Shown here: piece after piece, positions 55,468-64,000 of the stretch | How the letters are laid out: every line of letters starts with the position of its first letter | Numbering within the stretch: the stretch's first letter is position 1 | Assembly (NCBI GenBank): GCA_026413225.1 | Contig: JAPMTP010000102.1 | Coordinates: 97,139 to 161,138 of the forward strand | Origin: Otis tarda | Lineage: Eukaryota > Chordata > Aves > Otidiformes > Otididae | DNA length: 64,000 nucleotides | Direction: 5' to 3' | Program-made: the position numbers and the translations under genes | Notes under the pieces: generated by a model | The model's input: only the letters and a program-made list of their open reading frames with translations | Databases searched by the model: none | Told to the model about the DNA's origin: nothing

Positions 55468-55833
55468 CCAACTAAATACAGTGATAAGAAACTACTACGA
55501 GCAATGGGTGCCCCCTTTTTGTGTTGAGCAAAGTTGACTCCAGCTTCTCCCAGCCAAGAAGAAGGAGATGGAAATGAAACCTGGAGGTTTTTACTGTATC
55601 GAGCATGCTGTCTAGCACGGCCCCTCCGTGTCCCTTGCAAATGATATGCACTGCCACTTGTGTAAGATGCTCCATACATTCTGAAGATTCACGTGCCAGC
55701 CTGCCAGCAGGGGGAGATGTGCCAGCTGAGGTGGGCATTTTGCTGACGGAGCTGAGGACAGAGCCAGCAAGGGCCCCGCTGAGAGGGCTGGGATGGGTCC
55801 TGAGGGCGGTGTGAGGGGCACAAAGTGCCATGG
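55468..55833. other. Flank of ERV block 2, no gene seen
   Basis: Counterpart of 15976-16321 with added small indels. Nothing recognisable. Confidence 0.5.
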
Positions 55834-56256
55834 TGTCAGAGACTGAAAAGTTTAATTAATGTGCTGAACATCGCTAGAACGATGGAGAGAACCAAGCAAA
55901 TCCATCGACAAACCACAGATGTCTCATTTTACTCAAAAAAAAGTCTCTATTTTTTGCTGAAAGCTTTTTTACCCCTATTGGGCCTTGGTATGCCATTAAT
56001 TGCTCACGGCCGCTTCACCACTTTGTTGTCCATCCGTGCTCCTGATGTTTGAAGCCAGTAGCTTGTTTGTTCCATATTTATCCTGCTGTCCTTGTTAGTT
56101 TGAGAAATATCTTCCGCTTCTTCGTAATTAATTTGGTATACTATACCCATCATGTGAGATTAAAATAAGCTTTACATACTTTTATCATATATTGTCCAAA
56201 GATTATCCTTAATTAACATGCTGCTCTTTTCGGTATTTTCCGTTACCAATGTCTCA
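55834..56256 (-). mobile_element. ERV1 3' LTR (block 2)
   Basis: TG...CA segment orthologous to 16322-16716; longer only through small scattered insertions. Confidence 0.65.
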
Positions 56257-58500
56257 CTTTTTTTAACCTCAAAGTAAATTCTTTTACTTCAGTCATTCCC
56301 TGACTTCTTCCGTGCATCTCCATATAAAATCACTGCAGGAGTGCACATCCCCATAAAACATTGCATTAGCATACAAATGGAATATCCCAAGGAATAATAA
56401 AGCTACACATGCAATAAATATTTGTCAATATAACCACGCAAAAGTTTGGTAACCAACTAGTTAATTTTGTCCCATAACTACTTGAACCCAAAAGTGGTAT
56501 GCGTCCAGCGAAACCTCCTCCATGTATGAAACAGGTATGTTTCCATATTTCCTCTAAATCCGCTCTCTACTCTTTGGTATTGATCAATATATGTACAACA
56601 GCTTTGGTTTGTTACCATACAGACTGCTCCCTCTTTAGCAGTTAACGTGAAATCCAATGGCTCATTCGGTTTTGCAAAACCACTTTTACTGAGGGATAGA
56701 AGATTTCTGTTTGTAATGCTTTGATTGCATCCATTGTAGAGTTCTCAAACCCGTTCCAATTCAGCTTCGAAATATTTACTGTTGCTTTCTTCCAATTCGC
56801 TTTATTCCGAGGCTAGGGGATTAACCATCAAACAAAACTATGATATACTGTAGGTCTTTCTACTAGCGCATTTAATACGGGATTCACTCTGAGTTGTATG
56901 CCTCCAGGGGCTTCTCAGGAGATTCCCACTTAGGGTGGTACCGATCCATTACAGAAGGCGTTAGGAGGAGCTAAATACTCACCAATACAATGTCTCCTTC
57001 AATTCCGTGGCAAGGATTCTTTCTTGCCGTTCCGTCCCCACACAACCACCAATATCCCCACAATCCTAATTTACCATACACACAGAATTCTGAAGGACCC
57101 CAAGCTTACCCCTTTGATTTCTCTGTCTGGGTCATATGCCAAGCTGGAGACAATCACATTCTAAAATGTACACCTAATCTTGTTAAATCTTATCCTCCCA
57201 CATCCATAGTTTTTGAGCACTTTGGTTCTTATGGCCTTTAAAGCTGAACCTAATCTAAATCCCCATATTTCCGTCTAGCAGCTCAAGTTCACTACTATCT
57301 CATTATCTCCCATGCATCGACGTCTAACAGTAACGTTTTCCCATGCTTGTAAGGCCTCTGGCCATACTGAAAAGGTATCAGTTAGTACCAATAAATATCG
57401 TACACCCCCCTTTTCTCGGGAGTTCTGTATGAAATCAATTTGCCATTCACCTTGCCAGGTCCAAATTACTTTTCCAATTTAACACCGATTTGCGGTCCTC
57501 AGGGTTTGGCATATTGCCTCACTTTCAGGCTTGTCACAAAGTTCTTTGTCCGGCACTAATTTCGTAACCCAAATCAATTACCTTCTGCTGCATTTTTGAT
57601 ATTTTGGAGCCTTCCTTCTAGATACTCGATAGCCCTATGAGAAACCTCAGGAAGTTTAGCAGATTTACCGTCCAAATCACAACAAGCGTCCTCAGTTTTA
57701 GTGGCAATTAGGTCCTAGCGTCTACGTATTTGTAAGTTTCCCTTCCTCAGGTGGAGGGTCCCAAGATTCAAGATCCTTTACAAGTTGATTGCCAAATACA
57801 GTAGGGCTGTTTTTGAACCCTTGTGGCAGCACAGTCCAAGAGGAGCTGAGTTTTACGCCCACTCTTTGGATTTTCCCCATTCAAATGCAAGTATTTTTCT
57901 GGGCTGGCCTCATGGAGAGGGAGGCAAAAGAAGGCATCCTTCAGGGACCTAATGACTGGAAACCATATCTGATTTTCCCTTAATTCTAGTCAGCAAGGTG
58001 TATGGGTGAGTAACTACACGGTGTAAATCCTGAACAGCTTTACTAATTTCCCTTAAGTCCTGCACTACCCAGTAAGTAGCCTTCTGGTTTCTTCACTGGG
58101 AGTATAGGAATGTTGCACTCTTGATTCACGTTCTACCAGTAGTCCATCTTTTAGGAATTTATTGATGGGGCCCTCGATTCCCTTCTATCCCAGTAGCCCA
58201 CACTCCTGGATAGGGCTGGTCAGTTACCTCCTGAACTTCTGGTGTTAGTTCTTGTGTCTTTTCTGAACTTATTAAAACTAAACTCAGTACCTCGGCTAGT
58301 TGTTGGTCCTTTACTTTAAATTCTTTTTTTTTCCCTTTCCTGTTGGAAACTTATTTCTGCTCCCAATTGTTCTAAGAAGTCTCGGCCTCTAATAGAGATT
58401 TAGGGGAATCTGGCAAATAGAGAACCCAGTCTATTCCAATTTGGTTCCCCATTTTGTGTACGTGAGGGGTCTTGAAAAGAACGCTTTTTCCTACGAGGTT
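55834..58500 (-). mobile_element. ERV1 copy in block 2
   Basis: Minus-strand copy of the block 1 provirus: LTR 55834-56256, env TM remnants ~56280-56790, integrase, RT and protease remnants up to ~58500. About 600 bp (block 1 ~17860-18465) is deleted near 57483. No frame longer than ~85 codons survives, partly because of the insertion errors in this stretch. Confidence 0.75.
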
Positions 58501-58852
58501 TTGGTTTAGATAATAACATAACAAAGCAGCTCCTCAGTGTGTCTTATTGTGCTCTTTTCTGACTTTGTGGCAAATAACCTATTCAAAATTATAGATATAA
58601 CCCAAATAAAGATCAGTGGGTTAACAATGACTATAGTAATTATCAAAAACATAGATTGCAATAATTGGGCGACTGCGCCTGCGCAATGTTGCAGATGTGG
58701 TCTTGGAGGCAGTGGCCGGGCTACTACCCAGGATGCCTGCTGCAATCCTAACACCCTCTGGAAGAGGGAGTTGCGCATACATGAGCTCCCAGGCCCCTTT
58801 CCAGAAGTTTCCAAGGGAGGGACTGCGCATGCGCAACCCCAGACTCGGAATC

Positions 58853-58861
58853 CATAAAAGG
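58853..58861 (+). promoter_or_regulatory. TATA box of the small gene (block 2)
   Basis: CATAAAAGG, 84 bases before the ATG at 58937, as in block 1. The NRF1-like motif upstream reads gactgcgcatgcgcaacc here. Confidence 0.58.
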
Positions 58862-58936
58862 AGCAACCGGAAGGTGCCACGCACACGCACATCACCTGAG
58901 CGGCAGGAGCCATCACTTTCAGCCCCCGTCTCCAAC

Positions 58937-59390
58937 ATGTCGGCGGATCCACAAGCGGTAACGCTTTCTCTTTTCATTCATTCCTTTTATTTTTTTTCTT
59001 CTGTTGCTTAGCTATGGTGGTGCAATGTTCTCTTATCATTAGAATGCCACTATCGAGCTGTCGCCGCTCAGCTGAAGAGGGAGAGACCCAGACACGGAGC
59101 ACTCGATCGTCGTCACACGAGGCCACTGACGAGGTTGGTATCATTAATCCCAAGAGGTCTCCTTTAACTTTCATGGCTGATTTAGATAGGATCGAGGTTT
59201 TTCTTCTTGTTGTTGTTTCATTTCCAGCTCCATGAGACCTGCTGCGGGGACAGAGAGCGGGCTGCCAGAGTGGTCAATGGGAGGCACCTGAGAATATTGG
59301 TTTTTTTTATTGTTAGGCGTTGCCATTGCTGCCAATATTTTTATTCTGGTTTTTGGTTATTACTGCTACTACCATAACTCTTGGTGAATA
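58937..59390 (+). pseudogene. Small three-exon membrane-protein gene, block 2
   Basis: Copy of 19879-20323. Exon 1 MSADPQA is intact. Exon 2 (from ~59042) has an extra T and G that create an in-frame TGA after NATIELSPLS. Exon 3 has one extra base just before the stop. All three changes fall in the insertion-rich stretch, so this copy may be better preserved than it appears. Confidence 0.5.
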
Positions 59391-59933
59391 AGCTGTTTTC
59401 ACAGTTCCTGTTTGTTTCCCCTTTTGTTAATTGTTGTTAACCTGGTCTATATACGTTTTACAGTAAAATTAAGTTTTGTTGTTCAAGAGTCTCTTTTCAT
59501 ATCTCTGCTGGATCTGTCAGCAAAGGCGGGAAGTGGGGACTGTGTGACCAGGTTTTAGCTGTTTGTCCACCGATTTGTGTAGGTGCAGCAGTTTATTTTT
59601 TGGTTTGTTTTTTTTTTTTCCATTTTGGGGAGGGGATGCGCGGGGGCCGGGGGGGGCGCTGCTCGCAGATGTCCTCCCCCTTCCCCGTGGGGCAGCCGGC
59701 GCCCTCGGGGCGGGGCGGCACCGTGGGGCGGGGGGTGCGCGCGCCGTGGGGCAGTGGCGCCCCCAGGCGCGGCAGACGGGGGTGTGGGGGGGTCCCCTCG
59801 GGCCGGGCAGCCCCTCCCTCCGGCCTCCCGCCGCTTCTTGCGGCGCGCTTGCGGGGCCGGGCGGGGGCCGGGCCTTTCCCCGGGCTGTGGGCAGCGCCTC
59901 CTTGCTCATTTCGGTAGCAGTTTTGGCGACCCA

Positions 59934-59951
59934 GGTGGGACCTTGCGAGGG
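59934..59951 (+). other. Candidate primer-binding site (ERV2, block 2)
   Basis: Same 18-base sequence as 20847-20864. Confidence 0.45.
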
Positions 59952-61247
59952 AGCAGACGGAACGAGATCGAGCGTAGGGATCGAACCTTCCGGCCGGCAC
60001 CGAGCTATTCTCGGGGGAGACCCGTCGCTCTCGGCTCACAAAGCTCCTCGCAACGTTCCCTGGAGAAAAGGGTCAGGCACTTCTTCTGTGAAACCTGTCT
60101 GGTCTGGACAGCCTTGCCCGAAAGCTTCGCAGGGTTGGGGCTCAGAGGGTACCCATCTGTTCTGGAAGCCCGGGCTGTCTGCCCGTAAGTCAGAAGCGAA
60201 AGCTATTGCTGGGTTGGACATTTGTAGTTTTGGGACAATTGTCATTTGCATTTGTTTGGTATTTGGCATTTGGTCTGACTTGTTTAAGAGGAAGAGTATG
60301 GGAAGTATTGGTAAGATTTGTACATAGCTTAAAAAGGGGCCCCAGGGTGTTTTAGAAGTGATTTACAAGCTGGTAATTGTTGCTTCAACGCTGGTTTTTT
60401 GAAGTCTGTATGCACGTGTTGCAGTGTACGGGACTTGAATGATATTCAGTATTGCATTTGGGGTTTTAAACTGTTCTTGGTGACGGGATTGACTTTGTCT
60501 GTAGAACAGTGTTACTGTCTTTTTGGTATGAAGAACTCTTTTGTAAAATATGGGAAAACACTTATCTTCTATGTCTGCCTCAGTGGGAGGGGAAATATTA
60601 ATGAAGACTCCACTGGGATGTGTTCTTAAACATGGGGAGGATATAAGGGGAGACCCAATGACTAGGAAGAAAATTGATGCAATAGTTTACAGTTGATGTT
60701 ATCTCTTAGAAGGGAAGGAAAGTGAGATGTGGTCCCCTATGTTGATTTGTTCTTTACTTTGGAGAAATCATCCTGAGTGGCAGAAAGATTGCGGATATGT
60801 CCCCAAGGATCCGATGGTTTTGGCATTAAAAAAAAAAAAAAAAAGGAAAAAGGTTGAAATGATCTTGTTTTGCTTGCAGTATAGAAAGTGGTGTTTAAAA
60901 TGTGTAACTGAAGAGGAAGACATAGAATTCATGTGTTAAATTTCTGTGTTATCTTTCTGTGTTGTCTGTAAGTGTTGATTCAGGTTTAACAAATGAAACA
61001 GTAGAAAAAGGGGGCAGAACACCGAACCCCTGGTGGGAGCTGTAGAGTGGGACAGTTGAATTACGAGGGATTCAGTTCTTTTGCAGGGAGAACTGGAAGC
61101 CGACAAGACCAAATAGAACAAGGAGCGGCTCAGGCCCCTCCCCCGTCACTTTGACAAGCAATAGGGGAACAAACTGGGGATGAGGTGGGGGTGTGGTAGA
61201 GGAATGGATAAAATAACTGCAATAGGAGAGAGATTGGGAAAATCAGT

Positions 61248-61470
61248 GTGCAAAGTGTAAAGAATGGTGGCATTGGAAAAAATGAATGTCCTTGTTCTGA
61301 AAAAGAAACAAAAACCTGGCAGCAGAGCAGATGCCTTTGTCAGAGGTGCAAAGAGGAGTGGGGGAGAATCCCCCAGCAGAACTCCTGGCTACAATCCAGC
61401 TGGGGACCCAAACCATGGATTTTCTGTTTTGATACTGGAGCTAGCTATTCAGTTTTTAAGTACTTGTAGA
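61248..61470 (+). pseudogene. gag-pro: ERV2 nucleocapsid zinc knuckle and protease start
   Basis: A C-X2-C-X4-H-X4-C-like zinc knuckle (CAKC...H...EC, broken by a stop) ends gag. The aspartic protease active site DTGAS follows at about 61430-61445 in a frame that then stops. One zinc knuckle and read-through-type gag-pro spacing fit gammaretrovirus-type ERVs. Confidence 0.65.
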
Positions 61471-61478
61471 AAAAAAAA

Positions 61479-61667
61479 TTGAGTAAAAAGCATGCAGACA
61501 AAATTGGTGCCACAGGGAAAGCTGAAAAGACATTTTTCTTTCAATCCTTAACTTTTAAGGTGGGTAAACAATGGGGAATTGGCCAATTTTTGTATATACC
61601 AGAGTGTCCTGTTGCGTTATTGGGGAGAGATTTCTTGAGCAAATTGAAAGCACAAATTAGCTTTTAA
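61479..61667 (+). pseudogene. pro: ERV2 protease C-terminal part
   Basis: Ends with PVALLGRDFLSKL, the conserved C-terminal protease motif. The upstream frame is shifted. Confidence 0.65.
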
Positions 61668-62174
61668 AACTGTGAAATTCAATTAAATATACCCTAATCA
61701 AAAGCCAGAGAGGCAAGAATTTTTATGTTACAGAGAACTTCAGGAGCCATATGAAATCCCTCAAGAAGTGGACAATGCAGTAACCCTTTGGTGTGGGCTG
61801 GCAAAGTTCCCCAGACATTCAAAAGCAGCAGAACCGGTAAAGATTTTTCTAAAGGAAAGCACCAAACCGGTAAGACAAAAACAGTACCCTTTTAAACAGG
61901 AGCTAGAAGAGGCCTTGAGAAAATAATTGACATTTTTTAGAAATATCGACTACTAGTCGAATGTGAATCAGAATTCAATACTCCCAGTTTACCTGTGAAA
62001 AAGCCAGAAAGTGAGGAATATAGGTTAGTACAAGATTTTAATAGCAAGAAATTTAATAGTTCAAGATATTCACCCCTTAGTGGCAAACCCATGTACCTTG
62101 TTGACAGCTTTAAAAGAAAATTCACAAGTGATTCACTGTATTGAACTTCCAGGACGCCTTTTTCTGTATTCCCC

Positions 62175-62516
62175 TTGACAAAAATAGTCAGGCATATTTT
62201 GCCTTTGAACTGGAAAATCCCACAACTGGGTCAGAAGACTCAGCTCACCTGGGCAGTGCTACCTCAAGGATTTAAAAATAGCCCAACGATCTGTGGAAAT
62301 CAATTCTTGGCTAAGGAATTAGAAACATACACAACAATTAATCCTGAAAGACTGGTGTTGCAATATGTAGATGGCATTTTAATAGCCACAGAAACCAGAG
62401 AAGAATATTTCAACTTGACTACCAACCTGCTAAATTTCTTGGGCCAAAGCGGCCAGCAGATTTTCCAAGAAGAAAGCACAGATTGGAAAAGAGACTGTCA
62501 TGTATTTGGGATTTGA
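62175..62516 (+). pseudogene. pol: ERV2 reverse transcriptase palm
   Basis: Contains [16 protein letters not shown], the RT template-grip motif, and QYVDGILIA, where the catalytic YVDD box reads YVDG. Stops flank the frame. Upstream RT fingers sequence (~61940-62160) is frameshifted. Confidence 0.75.
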
Positions 62517-62539
62517 AGTCACACAGGGACAAAGCCGAC

Positions 62540-62915
62540 TTGGAAATGAGAGAAAAGAGGCAATTTGCCAAATGCTGGAGCCAAAAAGAGCTAAGGAGCT
62601 GCGAACATTTCTGGGAATGGCTGGCTGGTGTCACCTGTGGATTAAAGGAATTGAAGGAGGGACCCCTTGTGTGAGAACCTGAAGCTCAAAAGGCATTCCA
62701 GAATGTAAAGGTAGCTCTGATGTCCACTCCTGCCCTAGGCTTGCCTGATTTAACCAAACCCTTTGAACTGTTTGTGCATGAAAGACAACACTTGGCTCTC
62801 AGAATAATCCTTTCTCAGTAAAATGGAGAATGAAGAAGACCAGCTGGTTATTTCTCCAAACAATTGGACAATGTTAGCCAAGTATGACCAGGTTGTCTAT
62901 GAGCTGTAGTAGCAA
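62540..62915 (+). pseudogene. pol: ERV2 RT connection (block 2)
   Basis: LRTFLGMAGWC-like and [16 protein letters not shown] motifs, as in block 1, interrupted by stops. Confidence 0.6.
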
Positions 62916-63206
62916 CTGTCCTCCTGACTTAAGAAGCCTCGTAAGCTGACAACGGGACAGCCAAGAACAGTTTATGTACCGCATATGGTATCTTCTGTTC
63001 TGGAACAGAAAGGAGGACACTGGTTATCCCCAAGCAGGATGCTCAAACATCACATTGTCCTGTTGGGACAAGATGATGTCAAATCCAAGACAACTACAGC
63101 AATAAATCCTGCCATCTTTTAAAAATTCAATAGAAGAAGAAGTTCTAAGTCATGACTGTCTGCAGACCATCAAACAAGTTTATTCCGCAGCAGAAGTAAC
63201 AGAAGA

Positions 63207-63490
63207 GTGAACATACCTGACCCGGAACTTGAGATATGTACTGATGGAAGCAGCTTCGTGAGGAATGAAAGAAGATTGGCTGGATATACAATAACAATAA
63301 CAAACTCTGTTATTGATGCAAAGCCGCTCCCAGTGAACACCGCGGAACAAAAGGCTGAATTGATAACTAGCCCTCCTAAAAGCCCTAAAATGGAGAGAAG
63401 ATACAAAGTGAATATATGAACTGATTTAAAGTATGCTTTTGGAATAGTACATGCCCATGGAGCCACATGGAAAGAAAGAGGAATGCTGAC
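63207..63490 (+). pseudogene. pol: ERV2 RNase H (block 2)
   Basis: ICTDGSSFV, AGYTITITN, QKAELI and (after a stop) KYAFGIVHAHGA mark a decayed RNase H domain. Confidence 0.68.
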
Positions 63491-63641
63491 AGTATACAAC
63501 ATCCAGTGATTTAAGAAGAGAGGTGATTAGTGTTAGGATGATAAAGCTAATGAAATCACTAACAAAAAGTGTGACATTTGTTTAAAGAATAACCCTAGAA
63601 ATATTAAATAACCACCCCCAGGAACCACATAGAAGGGAAAC

Positions 63642-63965
63642 TTGCCTGAAAAATATTGGCAGATTGATTTTTCAGAATTGCCACAACATGGATATAGATA
63701 TCTGCTGGTAGTAGTAGATATGGCCAAAAGTTTTTTTTTTCCCTGTCGCACCAATAGGCAAAGAGAAGTGGCTAAAAATCTGTTAAAAGAAATAATATCA
63801 TGGTTTGGAATCCCCAAAAAAGAATGTCATCAAATAGAGGTCCCCATTTGTAGCTGAAATTATTCAAATATTGAGCAAAATTCTGGGAATTAAATTGAAT
63901 TTACACACTCCTTGAAGGCCACAATCTAATAGATAAGTTAAAATTTGTCAGAAAATATCTTTAAA
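63642..63965 (+). pseudogene. pol: ERV2 integrase core (block 2)
   Basis: YWQIDFSELPQHGYRYLLVV with the first catalytic Asp, then KNLLKEIISWFGIPKK. The frame breaks before the catalytic Glu region, and the window ends just downstream. Confidence 0.66.
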
Positions 63966-64000
63966 ATGGCCTCATGTTTCTTCCTTAAGCACTTCTGAGA

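Larger units (their letters stand above)
52480..60180. other. Insertion-rich, low-quality-looking stretch
   Basis: Compared with unit 3/5 sequence and then with block 1, this stretch has a small insertion every few tens of bases and few deletions. Examples: ccaaggcctgctgg for ccagcctgctgg near 52484, and ggaggacgctggc for ggaggagctggc near 52525. It starts within unit 6 and continues across the unit/ERV junction, so it follows the sequence rather than any biological feature. Confidence 0.75.
59520..64000 (+). mobile_element. ERV2 copy in block 2, more complete, runs off the window
   Basis: Leader with GC island (~59640-59890), candidate primer-binding site 59934-59951, gag remnants (~60295-61330), protease, RT, RNase H and integrase up to the window end. 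It retains ~1.2 kb (61341-62567) and ~220 bp (63003-63224) that are deleted in block 1. Beyond ~63968 it departs from block 1, suggesting a third deletion there. Confidence 0.78.

Overview
The window is vertebrate nuclear DNA, almost certainly from a bird. It holds 5'-truncated chicken-repeat-1 (CR1) LINE ends, avian-type endogenous retroviruses (ERVs), eukaryotic splice and poly(A) signals and short introns. There are no bacterial genes, no rRNA or tRNA genes and no CRISPR array. I cannot fix the order of bird.

Layout. An ~8.4 kb unit is tandemly repeated: unit 1 (1-8334), unit 2 (8335-~15975, interrupted), unit 3 (~24531-30405, partial), unit 4 (30406-38862), unit 5 (38863-47414) and unit 6 (47415-~55467, interrupted). 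Units 2 and 6 run at the same base into an ~8.5 kb 'ERV block' (block 1: ~15976-24530; block 2: ~55468 to the window end). The block was therefore duplicated together with its flank, giving a higher-order period of ~39.5 kb. Units 1-2 form one subfamily: they carry a solo LTR with a 23-bp minisatellite and lack ~330 bp and ~420 bp of gene sequence. Units 3-6 form the other.

Gene. Each unit carries one minus-strand gene. It has an N-terminal MGQVNCC exon that looks like an acylation signal, a PH domain split over three exons, the first and last pieces of an ARHGAP20-like RhoGAP domain, a basic exon, and three last exons encoding a C-terminal membrane anchor, followed by AATAAA. In unit 3 I can chain 18 exons, all GT-AG and phase-compatible, into a 561-codon frame (29150 to 24639). 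The middle of the RhoGAP domain, including the arginine-finger region, is missing in every unit. The other five copies carry frameshifts, stops or deletions as read here. The last three exons resemble a separate small three-exon gene on the plus strand inside each ERV block (~19795-20400 and ~58853-59470). That gene has its own TATA box. The array gene looks like a fusion between a PH/RhoGAP gene and this small membrane-protein gene.

ERV blocks. Each holds a minus-strand gammaretrovirus-type ERV (ERV1: LTR, env TM, integrase, RT, protease; no gag or second LTR), the small plus-strand gene, and a second plus-strand gammaretrovirus-type ERV (ERV2: leader, decayed gag, protease, RT, RNase H, integrase). 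All viral reading frames are broken.

Caution. From ~52480 to ~60180 the sequence differs from its paralogues mainly by frequent 1-5 base insertions. This looks like uncorrected long-read consensus, so broken frames there should not be read as biology.
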